Shown piece by piece: positions 1-8,084 of a stretch of 64,000 nt of DNA (positions are counted from its first letter, which is position 1; each line of letters opens with the position of its first letter). The stretch is from Clostridiales bacterium (GTDB lineage: Bacteria > Bacillota > Clostridia > Peptostreptococcales > Acidaminobacteraceae), in the NCBI GenBank assembly GCA_016933835.1, contig JAFGAC010000206.1, positions 1 through 64,000 of the forward strand, in the 5' to 3' direction. The translations under genes were made by a program, and so were the position numbers. The notes under the pieces were generated by a model. The model made no database searches, was not told the origin of the DNA, and saw nothing but the letters and a program-made list of their open reading frames with translations.

Positions 1-47
1 CCTATTGCTAAAACACCGATTAATATTATAGATACTAATTTTTTCAT
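1..47 (-). CDS. Start of an exported or membrane protein, cut by the window edge
   Basis: Only the first 15 codons are visible; the gene runs off the left edge. The peptide begins MKKLVSIILIGVLAIG: two lysines followed by a hydrophobic run, as in the first part of a signal peptide or lipoprotein leader. An AGGAGTG ribosome binding site at 55-61 lies seven bases before the ATG at 45-47, so the start is secure. The product cannot be identified from this much. The tandem 11-bp repeat upstream (137-158) resembles a PhoB/PhoP box, which would fit a phosphate-binding protein such as PstS, but that is inference from the promoter only. Confidence 0.6.
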   Translation of the reverse strand, partial: MKKLVSIILIGVLAI

Positions 48-114
48 AATTTTTCACTCCTATTTTCATTTTATTTTTTATTTTTTTATTGTTGTTTTCC
101 CTTTCGGTAATTTA

Positions 115-158
115 ATAATACAGGTGCAATGTGACAGTTTAATGAATGTTTAATGGAT
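115..158 (-). promoter_or_regulatory. Leftward promoter with Pho-box-like tandem repeat
   Basis: On the minus strand two 11-bp units lie directly in tandem, ATCCATTAAAC (158-148) and ATTCATTAAAC (147-137), differing at two positions. Sixteen bases further is a TATTAT -10 element (120-115), and no good -35 is present. Tandem 11-bp repeats replacing the -35 are the usual layout for OmpR/PhoB-family activators, and TTAAAC-N5-TTAAAC resembles Gram-positive PhoP boxes (TTHACA-N5). It would drive the partial gene at the left edge. The regulator assignment is inference. Confidence 0.4.
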
Positions 159-295
159 ATTTATATATCAAAGAATTTCATTCTGTACTTTAATTTGAAT
201 TGTCTGAAGATGAGATAAAATTGTTGACATTGTGTTCAAATATCTTCTTATATGTTAAAATAATATCTACAATAATAAATTATACGGGAGAGTTT

Positions 296-1252
296 ATGAA
301 ACTTTTTTTAGCACCCATTCAAGGAATGACAACCACAAATTATAGAAATCAATATGCCAATATATTTGGAGGAATTGATGCTTATTATGCGCCATTCTTA
401 GAAACTACAAATATGAGTAAAATGGATCATTCAATCATTAAAGATATCCTTCCAGAAAATAATAATGATATCAATGTTACTCCCCAACTTCTTGGAAACA
501 ATGGTCCTGATTTTAATTTTTTTGCTAAAACACTTGTTGACTTTGGTTATAAAGAAATCAACTGGAACATTGGATGCCCCTTTCCAATGGTTACCAATAA
601 AAAAAAAGGATCAGGAATTTTACCTTATCCTGATATGATCAAGGAATTTCTCGATGTAGTTTGTAAAAATAATTCGTATAACCTTTCAGTAAAAATGCGA
701 TTAGGATTAATTAGTATTGAGGAAGGCATAAGGGTAATTGATATCCTTAATGACTATCCAATAAGTAATGTTATTATCCATGGTCGAACTGGAAAACAGA
801 AGTATTCTGGAACTGTTGATTTAGATTCATTTGAAACCTTGTATTTATCAAGTAAACATGAGGTCACTTATAATGGTGATATATTTTCTCATGAAGATTT
901 CAAGATGATACAGACTAGATTCCCTACAATCAATCATTTTATGCTTGGAAGAGGTGCCTTAAAAGATCCGTTTTTAGCATCCAGAATTAAAGGTATTCAT
1001 ATTTCGCACAATGAGAAAATCGAAAAAATTAAAGAATTTCATAATTCCATTTATTCTTATTATAAGAATACGCTTTCAGGAGATAAACATCTCCTGGACA
1101 AAATGAAAGAATTTTGGATGTATAGCTCTATTCATTTGGATTCAAATGGAAAATATTTTAAAAAAATAAAAAAATGCAACACAGTCGCATCATATTTACA
1201 GATTGTGAATCAAATGCTTAACTCATCAAACACTTGGGCAGATTCATTATAA
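296..1252 (+). CDS. tRNA-dihydrouridine synthase family protein (Dus)
   Basis: A 318-residue FMN enzyme that reduces uridine to dihydrouridine in the D-loop of tRNA. Family landmarks are in order: APIQGMT (6-12) in place of the usual APMAGVT, NIGCP (91-95) with the expected catalytic Cys94, VKMR (132-135), HGRT (162-165), NGDI (193-196) and GRGAL (218-222). A TTG at 200 in frame would add 32 residues, but the ATG at 296 has GGGAG at 286-290 and begins right at the conserved barrel, so I chose it. The altered first motif suggests a divergent Dus subgroup rather than the common DusB of Firmicutes. The gene stands alone on the plus strand; a TTGACA at 224-229 has no convincing -10 partner. Confidence 0.85.
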   Translation: MKLFLAPIQGMTTTNYRNQYANIFGGIDAYYAPFLETTNMSKMDHSIIKDILPENNNDINVTPQLLGNNGPDFNFFAKTLVDFGYKEINWNIGCPFPMVTNKKKGSGILPYPDMIKEFLDVVCKNNSYNLSVKMRLGLISIEEGIRVIDILNDYPISNVIIHGRTGKQKYSGTVDLDSFETLYLSSKHEVTYNGDIFSHEDFKMIQTRFPTINHFMLGRGALKDPFLASRIKGIHISHNEKIEKIKEFHNSIYSYYKNTLSGDKHLLDKMKEFWMYSSIHLDSNGKYFKKIKKCNTVASYLQIVNQMLNSSNTWADSL

Positions 1253-1403
1253 AATATTATTGTGAATCTTTCCTATCAATTCTCAATATCTATTTATTGT
1301 TGCAATCATAATGTACTACTTATTGGAATATTTGATTTTTATTATAATTGATTCACTTCATCTGATTATGCTATTTGAATTTCCTACATTGTATCAAAAA
1401 TAA
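1253..1403. other. Intergenic stretch between dus and the exporter operon
   Basis: AT-rich spacer of 151 bases between the convergent dus gene and the exporter operon terminator. I see no coding signal, repeat or clear terminator for dus here. Confidence 0.5.
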
Positions 1404-1444
1404 CTAAAGTGTTTAGCTCCGAATTGATATCGAAACTAAACACT
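1398..1444 (-). terminator. Terminator of the TetR-controlled exporter operon
   Basis: Inverted repeat AGTGTTTAG (1408-1416) and CTAAACACT (1436-1444), nine perfect pairs around a 19-base loop. Read leftwards it is followed by TTAGTTATTTTT, so it fits the end of the leftward exporter transcript. The long loop makes it weaker than the other terminators in the window. Confidence 0.5.
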
Positions 1445-1474
1445 CTTATTATAATATATTCATTTGCTTTTTTT

Positions 1475-1681
1475 CTATCTTATCAGAAGCCATATTCCAA
1501 TAACTGCAGCAATCAAAGCCCATACATAAAAGAATATTACGGTTCCTTTTTCACCCAATACCTTGATAAACATTTTAATTTTCTTCATTTCCCATATTTT
1601 TTGTGGTTTCATAACAGCCAAAGCCACAACCACTGCTGCATAAAGCAACAGAAATATTCCCAATAATGCTAAACCGTTCAT
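1475..1681 (-). CDS. Small membrane protein, last gene of exporter operon
   Basis: A 68-residue protein I do not recognise. It has two hydrophobic segments, roughly residues 3-23 and 45-66, separated by a basic loop (KPQKIWEMKKIK), so it should span the membrane twice with the loop probably inside. I place the start at the second ATG (1681-1679): GGAGG at 1688-1692 touches the first ATG but lies six bases from the second. It follows the membrane fusion protein gene by 53 bases and precedes the operon terminator, so it may be an accessory subunit of the exporter. That role is inference from position. Confidence 0.65.
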   Translation of the reverse strand: MNGLALLGIFLLLYAAVVVALAVMKPQKIWEMKKIKMFIKVLGEKGTVIFFYVWALIAAVIGIWLLIR

Positions 1682-1734
1682 TTCCATCCTCCTTCAGTAG
1701 TTTAAGTATCTTCAATACTATTTCATTAAAATTA

Positions 1735-2967
1735 CTAGTATGAAATTTTATCTCCATCTTTAATTTCATCGCCTGGATCAATGATTACTTTTTCATTTTC
1801 CTTAAGACCTTCTAATATCTCGAAGCGTTCATTTCCTTTTGCTCCTACACTCACTTTTCTAAGCTCTGCCTTGTTATCATTTGCAACAAGTACATAATCA
1901 TCATTTTCATGTTTTATAAGTGCATCCTTGTCAATTGTCAGTACACCTTGCCTTCTGCCTATCATAAATACCAAATCCACTTCACGACCTATTAAAGTAA
2001 ATTCATGATTGACTGTGATATCCACAACCCCTTTTTGTTGGGAAACACCTAAATCTGAAATTACAGTTTTTATTGTTGGGTATATCTTACTCACAAAACC
2101 TTCAGCACTAACATTGTCAAAACTAACCTCTACAGGCGCATCCATTTCCATTTGAACAAAACTTTCCTCAAGAAGACTGGATTCCACATAATATTGATTT
2201 TCATATATTTGAGCCACATGACTCATCGGAAGCACATATTCTCCCTCTTTAACATATATCTCACTTACAATTCCATCAAAAGGTGATTTTATCAAACTTT
2301 TCTTAATCTGATTTTCCAAAAATTCCAACTGTGGAATCAATGATTTAAGTTGATAGTTGTATTGTTGTATGACATCATCATCTCCACCCTTTGATGCAGC
2401 GCTAGATTCATTCAAAGCCATGATGTAACTCATCTCTCCAACCGTACTAAGAAGTTCAAGTGAATCAATCTCGGATTTACTGATAGCACCAATTGCAAAT
2501 AATTCCTTGGCATTCTCATAATCACTCTTCGCTTTCAGAAAATTCTCTTTTGCAATTTTTACAGAACTCTTGTAATTCTCCAATGACAAATCGCTGTATG
2601 GATCTGCGAGATATGCAATGTTACTTTCTAAAGATTTGATTTGATATTCAAGCGATTCAAGTTGATATTTGAATGCACTGTCATCTATAGCTACCAAAAC
2701 ATCTCCAGCTTTTACTTTATCACCAACTTCTACGGATATAGACAAAACTTCTCCATTTCCTGCAGCCTGAAGATCTTGAATTCTTTTACTTCTGACAATC
2801 CCAGTATCTTCTATTGAACGATAAATATCTGCCTTTGCAACAGTATCTATCTCTACATCTGCTGATGATTTCAAGAAAGCCCATACTCCAATCCCTCCAA
2901 TTACAACTATGACCAAAAGAATAATAATCATCTTATTTTTTGATCCGAAATTAATTTTACCCATCAC
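1735..2967 (-). CDS. HlyD/MacA-like membrane fusion protein of ABC exporter
   Basis: A 410-residue adaptor (efflux RND/HlyD type) that would link an ABC exporter to the outside of the cell membrane. One N-terminal membrane anchor is at residues 13-32. The first biotinyl-lipoyl half (about 70-94, GNGEVLSISVEVGDKV) is followed by a long helical hairpin (about 100-215), then the second half (about 219-240, SPFDGIVSEIYVKEGE) and beta-barrel domains. The ORF opens GTG-ATG; GGAGG lies 6 bases from the GTG and 9 from the ATG, so either may be used. It follows the permease gene by 70 bases in the exporter operon. In Gram-positives such adaptors pair with two-permease drug or peptide exporters. Confidence 0.85.
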   Translation of the reverse strand: MMGKINFGSKNKMIIILLVIVVIGGIGVWAFLKSSADVEIDTVAKADIYRSIEDTGIVRSKRIQDLQAAGNGEVLSISVEVGDKVKAGDVLVAIDDSAFKYQLESLEYQIKSLESNIAYLADPYSDLSLENYKSSVKIAKENFLKAKSDYENAKELFAIGAISKSEIDSLELLSTVGEMSYIMALNESSAASKGGDDDVIQQYNYQLKSLIPQLEFLENQIKKSLIKSPFDGIVSEIYVKEGEYVLPMSHVAQIYENQYYVESSLLEESFVQMEMDAPVEVSFDNVSAEGFVSKIYPTIKTVISDLGVSQQKGVVDITVNHEFTLIGREVDLVFMIGRRQGVLTIDKDALIKHENDDYVLVANDNKAELRKVSVGAKGNERFEILEGLKENEKVIIDPGDEIKDGDKISY

Positions 2968-3037
2968 TATACCCCTCCTATATCAACTTTTCTATATTCC
3001 AATGAATTAAAACCGTGTATTTGATGTTTAATCTTAT

Positions 3038-4042
3038 TCAATGCTCAAGCCCCTTTCTAATTTTAGGAGCAATCATTATAAATACAACGGAACTAATTAA
3101 AATTATAAATATTGTATACATAGAAATTTTACCCCAATTACCGCTCCTCGAAAGTATCAATTCATTTGCCTTATAAGTCCAATAAAATGGACTCCAGTAA
3201 AAGAATTTCTGCCATTTGTCTGCAAGCAGTTCATATCCCGCAACAGAACCCATTAAAGGCAAAAACAATATTTTTATATTTCCAGCGGCATTCATGACAT
3301 CGTCATTATTAATGCCCTCAATAAATCCAACCAATACACTTATTATTGACGATGCTAAAAGCAATACCATAATCTGCAACATGTTTACATTCCCAAATCC
3401 AGTCATAATTAGCATTAATATAATTCCAACTACTGGAATCAATACTCCAATAATGCTTTTCCCAATAATATATCCACCTCTTGATATTGAAGATACATTT
3501 ATAGCACTTATTGTATTGTCAATCTTCTCTTCGACTATATTCAAGGCAATCAGCATTCCACCCAGAACAGAACCAAACATTATAGCGACATTCACTAGAA
3601 GTTTTTTGATTGGAGGAATAGTGTTTCCAAAGTCTACAAATTCAACACTCGTATCTTTTGAAGTGACACCGAAATATTCATATGCTCTGAGCGTCTTAAC
3701 AAAATCAACAATCCCTTCAGGCTCATTTCCCTGAGCAAGAATATAGTAATCATCCTTTTCAGGCAGTATTCCAACTATATTATCTCTTCTTTCTACCCTG
3801 TTCCGTACATCATCCGCAGTATCAAATAGCTCAACAACGGCATAATCCTTGAAATACCCTATATACTCAGGATTATCATTTTTAAGCATTGCTATAATAA
3901 CTGTAGAATCATTGACACTTGGCACGAAAATGTTGATTATAATCGCAAAAATGATGGGAAAAGCTATGATATAAAGTGCAATGAAATCTCTTGTGCTGAC
4001 TTTCATATCTCGCAGAAAAATCGCGAATATCTTTCTATTCAT
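3038..4042 (-). CDS. ABC-2 type exporter permease (first copy)
   Basis: A 334-residue ABC-2 family permease. The layout is typical: one membrane helix near residues 20-40, a large extracytoplasmic domain to about residue 150, then five hydrophobic segments in the C-terminal half (about 152-172, 193-213, 220-240, 255-272, 305-325). GGAGGA sits seven bases before the ATG. It lies 19 bases after the other permease gene and is co-directional with the ATPase, so the two probably form a heterodimeric channel. The exported substrate is unknown; drugs, lipids or peptides are all possible. Confidence 0.82.
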   Translation of the reverse strand: MNRKIFAIFLRDMKVSTRDFIALYIIAFPIIFAIIINIFVPSVNDSTVIIAMLKNDNPEYIGYFKDYAVVELFDTADDVRNRVERRDNIVGILPEKDDYYILAQGNEPEGIVDFVKTLRAYEYFGVTSKDTSVEFVDFGNTIPPIKKLLVNVAIMFGSVLGGMLIALNIVEEKIDNTISAINVSSISRGGYIIGKSIIGVLIPVVGIILMLIMTGFGNVNMLQIMVLLLASSIISVLVGFIEGINNDDVMNAAGNIKILFLPLMGSVAGYELLADKWQKFFYWSPFYWTYKANELILSRSGNWGKISMYTIFIILISSVVFIMIAPKIRKGLEH

Positions 4043-4061
4043 TCTGATTTCCTCCTCTCCA

Positions 4062-5183
4062 TCATATTATCAGTGTTTTCTTGAACCTATAGTTTGCAAA
4101 TAAAAACAGCAATAAACCAGCAACAAAGAAACCCGCAGATACATTAATAACATAACCGGCATCGCTTCCACCGGATACTACCTCCTTGTAACTTTCTAAC
4201 AAATGATATGTCGGTATCCATTTTAGCCATCCCGGTTCCCAGCCAGGAGTAAAGTATGATACATTAGGAATAATCATGATCATTATTAAAATATAGAATG
4301 CACCAAATGACTGCATCATATCCTTATAGTAGGTTGTAAGAACAAGTCCAAGAGATGAAAATGTAAATCCAGTTATAACAACTAGTAGAATCAAGAGCAA
4401 ATAATTCGCCTTAAGTCCTATTACAGGAATAACGATTATTAGACTTGTCACCATTGTCGTTACTATTAAAACTCCAACCTTACTCATAAGATATTGCCAT
4501 ACCTTTGAAGCAGTTACTGCGTAGGCCTGAATCAATCCCTCTTTCTTGTCCAAAAAAACATACGCCGCTATAATGAAAAGACCCATCAGACTTCCGTTGT
4601 AGGTAAGAAATACAGGAACGATGTTCTCCCTATTATTAAGAATAACAGGATTATCTTCGATATTTATCACTGTTTGTCTATCCATATGCCTATCAATCAG
4701 TTTATAGTTGACAATATTATTATGGAGCATCATATACAGATTTCTCAGTCTTGTCGATTCGTATCCCTGAAGATAATACTTGTAAACAAGTTCACCTTCT
4801 TTTCCGACCATTATTTCTACTCCAATTTCCTTATCTTCCTCTGCTAGCCTTAAAACTGCTTCCCGATCATCCACAAAGTAGATATTCTGCATATCTGTTT
4901 CAAAGAGGTCAGCACCAAAAACATCCCCGCCAACTTTGATTTCTACCCTTTCATACTTCTCATCTTCATCCTCTTCTTCAAGGATTCCCCTATATATCAA
5001 ATCAACATACTCAGAAGGAAGTAACCCAGCATAGAGATATTCATCTGTTTTATTGTCAGTTTCTTTTGGTACTACAAATATGAGTATAAAAAGAAGTATA
5101 ACAGCCATGCCTATTTCAATATAAAAATACCAACTTTTGGAAGATAATTGCAGTTCTTTTACAAAACTATACCATAATTTCAT
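4062..5183 (-). CDS. ABC-2 type exporter permease (second copy)
   Basis: A 373-residue permease paralogous in layout to its neighbour: a membrane helix at about residues 20-40, an acidic extracytoplasmic domain rich in EEDEDEKYE, then five or six membrane segments after residue 200. A TTG at 5192 is in frame, but the ATG at 5183 is better placed relative to AAGGGAG, and the ATPase stop codon TGA (5187-5185) is one base upstream, so the pair is translationally coupled. Together with the ATPase at 5185-6039 and the first permease it completes an ABC exporter. The substrate cannot be told from sequence. Confidence 0.8.
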   Translation of the reverse strand: MKLWYSFVKELQLSSKSWYFYIEIGMAVILLFILIFVVPKETDNKTDEYLYAGLLPSEYVDLIYRGILEEEDEDEKYERVEIKVGGDVFGADLFETDMQNIYFVDDREAVLRLAEEDKEIGVEIMVGKEGELVYKYYLQGYESTRLRNLYMMLHNNIVNYKLIDRHMDRQTVINIEDNPVILNNRENIVPVFLTYNGSLMGLFIIAAYVFLDKKEGLIQAYAVTASKVWQYLMSKVGVLIVTTMVTSLIIVIPVIGLKANYLLLILLVVITGFTFSSLGLVLTTYYKDMMQSFGAFYILIMIMIIPNVSYFTPGWEPGWLKWIPTYHLLESYKEVVSGGSDAGYVINVSAGFFVAGLLLFLFANYRFKKTLII

Positions 5184-5184
5184 A

Positions 5185-6039
5185 TCAAACAAGCTCCCTT
5201 CCAGTAACCTTAATGAATATCTCCTCTAAGGTTGCCTCCTTTGTATGCATTGTCTGAATTTCAAAATTATCTAGTATTTCCTTTAAACGTTCTATATCGT
5301 CTTTCTTTACGAATGACAGCGATTCTTTTTTAATTTCCTTTCCGTCCAGATATTCTACTTCAACAAATTTCTCTCCATACTGCAGTTTAAGATTCTTTGG
5401 AGAGTCAATCAATTTAAGTTCTCCATCTACTATGAATCCCACACGATCGCAAAGTTCATCTGCTATATACATATTGTGAGTAGTAAGAAATACTGTAACG
5501 CCTTTTTTATTCTGTTCCCTAATTATTACTTTTATCTCAGATGCAATAGCTGGATCCAGTCCAGTTGTCGGTTCATCAAGAAACCACAATATAGGATTAT
5601 TTATCATGGACCTTGCAAAAGTCAACCTGTGTTTCATCCCTTTGGAGTATTCTCCCGCCTTTATATCACCCTTATTGCCCAAGCCAACAAGATCCAGAAG
5701 TTCTTGTGGATCCCGCGTCTCAACGTCAAAAAGTTTTCTATAAAAAGCCAAGTTCTCTTTTCCAGTCATTTTACTGTAAACATTGGACTGCTCAAAAGAC
5801 ATTCCTATTTTATTGAACATCTCATTCTTGATGTGCTTGATATCATATCCAGCTACCGTTACCTCTCCCTTTTGAAGTTGTAAAAGCCCGGTTAAAATAG
5901 CTTGGGTGGTTGACTTTCCAGCTCCAGATGGACCAAGGAATCCAAAAATCTCTCCTTCCTTGATTTCAAAACTCACATTCTTTACTGCATATTTTTCATC
6001 ATTTGAATAGGAATGATATAAGTTATTTACACTAATCAT
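5185..6039 (-). CDS. ABC exporter ATP-binding protein
   Basis: A 284-residue cytoplasmic ATPase that powers the two neighbouring permeases. Walker A is GPSGAGKST (36-44), the signature is YSKGM (131-135) where LSGGQ is usual, Walker B is LWFLDEP (151-157), and the switch histidine is His188 in TTHN. The C-terminal 60 residues carry the extra domain typical of DrrA/NatA-type ATPases of ABC-2 exporters. The ATG is one base past the tetR stop, inside a GGAGGAG ribosome binding site context, so regulator and ATPase are translated as a coupled pair. This suggests a drug- or stress-inducible pump. Confidence 0.9.
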   Translation of the reverse strand: MISVNNLYHSYSNDEKYAVKNVSFEIKEGEIFGFLGPSGAGKSTTQAILTGLLQLQKGEVTVAGYDIKHIKNEMFNKIGMSFEQSNVYSKMTGKENLAFYRKLFDVETRDPQELLDLVGLGNKGDIKAGEYSKGMKHRLTFARSMINNPILWFLDEPTTGLDPAIASEIKVIIREQNKKGVTVFLTTHNMYIADELCDRVGFIVDGELKLIDSPKNLKLQYGEKFVEVEYLDGKEIKKESLSFVKKDDIERLKEILDNFEIQTMHTKEATLEEIFIKVTGRELV

Positions 6040-6040
6040 T

Positions 6041-6667
6041 TTATAACTCTCCTCCCTTGTAGAACGCCTTTCTCATAACATCTATATAAAGGTCCATTCC
6101 AAAGATAATTTTTGAAAAGTCCAGTTTTACACCAGATTTTTTTATAAGTTCCATCTGCTCTTCAACATATTTCTCAAAAGTCCACTGAATAATCTGTATG
6201 ACCTTGTTAAAATCAATATCATCTCTGAATCGATTCAAATCTATATTTTTTGTATAGATTTGATGATAGATATCTGGAACCATCTTTTCAATCATCATCT
6301 TTATTTCATTAATAGATTTTTTTTCATAAATTACTTTCCCAAATGTTTCAATTCCAGGATACTTAGATATCACTTCCATCTTAATTATGGCAATCTGCTT
6401 GATGCGATTAAATATATCTGATTCATTCCAATCAATTTCTTCAAGGATTACATCCATCATTTTTTGAAACACAAAATTTTCAAGATAGTTATAAAGCTCC
6501 TGTTTGTTTCTGAAGTAGTGAAATAGAAGCCCTTTTGAAATACCTGCATTTTTAACGATATTGTTTGTTGAAGCTTTTTCATAACTGTTATGACCAAATT
6601 CATCTAATGCACTGTTAATAATACGATCCCTTTTCTCTGAATCCAGTTTCTTTAAGATTTCTTCCAT
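6041..6667 (-). CDS. TetR family repressor of the exporter operon
   Basis: A 208-residue regulator. The N-terminal helix-turn-helix (about residues 33-62) carries the family pattern NNIVKNAGISKGLLFHYF; the C-terminal 140 residues should bind an inducer and dimerise. The ATG has GGAGGTGG upstream (6673-6680). It is the first gene of the exporter operon, one base before the ATPase gene. Two matching inverted repeats on its own promoter (6682-6698 and 6717-6731) are the likely operators, so autorepression relieved by a transported compound is the simplest model. The ligand is unknown. Confidence 0.88.
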   Translation of the reverse strand: MEEILKKLDSEKRDRIINSALDEFGHNSYEKASTNNIVKNAGISKGLLFHYFRNKQELYNYLENFVFQKMMDVILEEIDWNESDIFNRIKQIAIIKMEVISKYPGIETFGKVIYEKKSINEIKMMIEKMVPDIYHQIYTKNIDLNRFRDDIDFNKVIQIIQWTFEKYVEEQMELIKKSGVKLDFSKIIFGMDLYIDVMRKAFYKGGEL

Positions 6668-6681
6668 TTATACCACCTCCA

Positions 6682-6731
6682 TTGACCATTCTAGTCAATT
6701 TAATTTTAACACTTCAGACCACATTGGTCAA
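6682..6731 (-). promoter_or_regulatory. Promoter and two TetR operators of the exporter operon
   Basis: On the minus strand a TTGACC -35 (6731-6726) and a TAAAAT -10 (6708-6703) are 17 bases apart. One operator covers the -35: TTGACC-AATGT-GGTC (6731-6717). The second lies between the -10 and the start codon: TTGACT-AGAAT-GGTCAA (6698-6682). Both fit TTGACY-N5-GGTC, so the regulator can be read as binding twice. Assignment to the adjacent TetR protein is inference from position. Confidence 0.7.
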
Positions 6732-6975
6732 TAATTTAAGCAAACATGATATTATTAAATTTTAAATTCAATTTTTACATTTTATTAAATAATTTTCCAA
6801 AGCCATATTAAACTTATACCCACTCTACTGAGCTCTAACATTTCCGTTGAATCATTGCTTAATTTAATAATTATAAAATTTCAGCTTAAAAAAATTTAAA
6901 ATCAAGATTTCATAATAAATTAAACTAATTTTTCTTTGAAATATATTTCCATTTTCTTAATCTATAAAAACACAC
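6732..6975. other. Non-coding spacer between exporter promoter and rnpB terminator
   Basis: About 240 bases of very AT-rich sequence with stop codons in all frames. I see no RNA-like conserved motif, promoter or convincing repeat in it. Confidence 0.5.
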
Positions 6976-7004
6976 AAAAAAAACACCAGAAAAATATCTG
7001 ATGT
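6976..7004 (-). terminator. Intrinsic terminator of rnpB
   Basis: Read leftwards, ACATCAGA (7004-6997) pairs with TCTGGTGT (6990-6983) around a six-base loop, with one G-T pair, and is followed by eight T residues. It begins just past the 3' end of the RNase P RNA. Confidence 0.8.
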
Positions 7005-7010
7005 TTTTAT

Positions 7011-7345
7011 GTGACCAAATCTATAAGCCGAGTTCTGTGTTGAGTAGTCATCAATCTAGACCTGCTGTTGCCAACAGGTTCATGCGACCTACCACGGGCA
7101 GCGACGAGCAGCCGCTTATTTATATGCCCTACTTGGTCTTGCTCCAGATGGGGTTTACATAGCCATATAGTCACCTATATGCTGGTGCGCTCTTACCGCA
7201 CCGTTCCATCCTTACCATTTCTGGCGGTTTATTTCTGTTGCACTTTCCTTAGAGTTGCCTCCACTGGGTGTTACCCAGCACCCTGCTCTATGGAGCTCGG
7301 ACTTTCCTCGTGCAATTAAGCACGCGACTACCTGATTTGGTCACT
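7011..7345 (-). ncRNA. rnpB: RNase P RNA (catalytic subunit, type A-like)
   Basis: The catalytic RNA that removes 5' leaders from pre-tRNAs. On the minus strand the conserved core is clear: GAGGAAAGTCCGAGCTCC near the 5' end, GGTAAGGATGGAAC and GGTAAGAGCGCACC in the middle, and AGAACTCGGCTTATAG near the 3' end. The terminal GTGACCAAAT (7345-7336) pairs with ATTTGGTCAC (7020-7011), the P1 helix, which fixes both ends at about 335 nt. A TATAAT lies seven bases before the 5' end and a terminator lies directly after. ORFs read through this stretch are spurious. Confidence 0.95.
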
Positions 7346-7351
7346 TTGACC

Positions 7352-7357
7352 ATTATA
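7352..7357 (-). promoter_or_regulatory. -10 element of rnpB
   Basis: A perfect TATAAT on the minus strand whose spacing puts transcription start at about 7345, the first base of the P1 helix. The hexamer 17 bases upstream (TTTCTT) is a poor -35. Confidence 0.6.
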
Positions 7358-7370
7358 AATGTTTTTAAGC

Positions 7371-7410
7371 AAAAAAGAAAGCTTTCACAAGATAAAATAT
7401 GTGAAAGCTT
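7371..7410 (-). terminator. Terminator of the XRE-cupin regulator gene
   Basis: AAGCTTTCAC (7379-7388) and GTGAAAGCTT (7401-7410) form a ten-pair stem; read leftwards it is followed by CTTTTTT. It separates the regulator gene from the rnpB promoter. Confidence 0.8.
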
Positions 7411-7435
7411 CATTTATTTATATTTTGCTTTAAAT

Positions 7436-7987
7436 TTAATAAATTGCTGGTGTTAAAATAACTAATCCCTCAGTTATTTCATCGGTTGGATTATAATATT
7501 TGTGCATAGCATTTTCTCTGATATAAATATTATCCCCAACTTCTAATTCGAATTTTTCATCATCAACATATGCCAATAATTTTCCTTTTGTGATGAAAAC
7601 ACTTTCATCAGCTGCGTGGACAAGAGGTTCTTCACTTGTCCAACTTCTTGCTTCTAATTTAAAATAAATTATCTCCATTTTTGGCATTGCGGCTTTGTTC
7701 GCTGCCATTGGTGAAACAAATTCATAAATAATATTGCTATCCGGTACTTCCAATTTTATTCTTTCGTTAGCCTTAGTAATAACATGTTGGCTTTCCTCAA
7801 ATGTCAAAAATGAATATATTGGAACATCAAGCGCATCTGATATTTTTCTAAGTGAAGACAAAGATGGTTGAATGATATTTCTTTCTAACTGTGAAATGTA
7901 ACTTGCAGTAAAATTAGTCTGTTTAGCTAGACTACTCAATGTCATTTTTTTACTAACTCTTAGTTCTCTTATTTTTGTACCTATCAC
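7436..7987 (-). CDS. XRE family regulator with C-terminal cupin domain
   Basis: A 183-residue DNA-binding regulator. Residues 5-58 form an XRE helix-turn-helix (MTLSSLAKQTNFTASYISQ), and about 105-180 form a cupin barrel (HAADESVFITKGKL, then EVGDNIYIRENAMHKYYN) that would bind a small ligand or metal. The start is GTG at 7987 with AGGAGG seven bases away. Relatives such as PuuR and SutR control amine, amino-acid or sulfur metabolism; here no target operon is adjacent, so its role stays open. It is a single-gene unit closed by the hairpin at 7371-7410. Confidence 0.85.
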   Translation of the reverse strand: MIGTKIRELRVSKKMTLSSLAKQTNFTASYISQLERNIIQPSLSSLRKISDALDVPIYSFLTFEESQHVITKANERIKLEVPDSNIIYEFVSPMAANKAAMPKMEIIYFKLEARSWTSEEPLVHAADESVFITKGKLLAYVDDEKFELEVGDNIYIRENAMHKYYNPTDEITEGLVILTPAIY

Positions 7988-8084
7988 GACAATTCCTCCT
8001 ATAGAATCAATTCCTATTAAAATATTAACTTCAAATTAAAAATTTTACAAGTATTTACGGAAAATGTAAACGTTTCTTAACAGT

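Noticed and set aside
224-260. TTGACA at 224-229 as promoter of the dus gene
   Set aside because: No -10 with more than four matches lies at 16-18 bases; TATGTT is 21 bases away. I left it out of the promoter list.
200-295. TTG start giving dus 32 extra residues
   Set aside because: The extension is not conserved in the family, and a good ribosome binding site precedes the ATG at 296.
1409-1666. Rightward ORF opposite the small membrane protein gene
   Set aside because: It lacks a ribosome binding site and family-like composition, and starts inside the exporter terminator.
7068-7456. Rightward open reading frames across 7068-7456
   Set aside because: They lie over the RNase P RNA and the terminator of the XRE-cupin gene; the RNA motifs explain the sequence, and no ribosome binding site is present.
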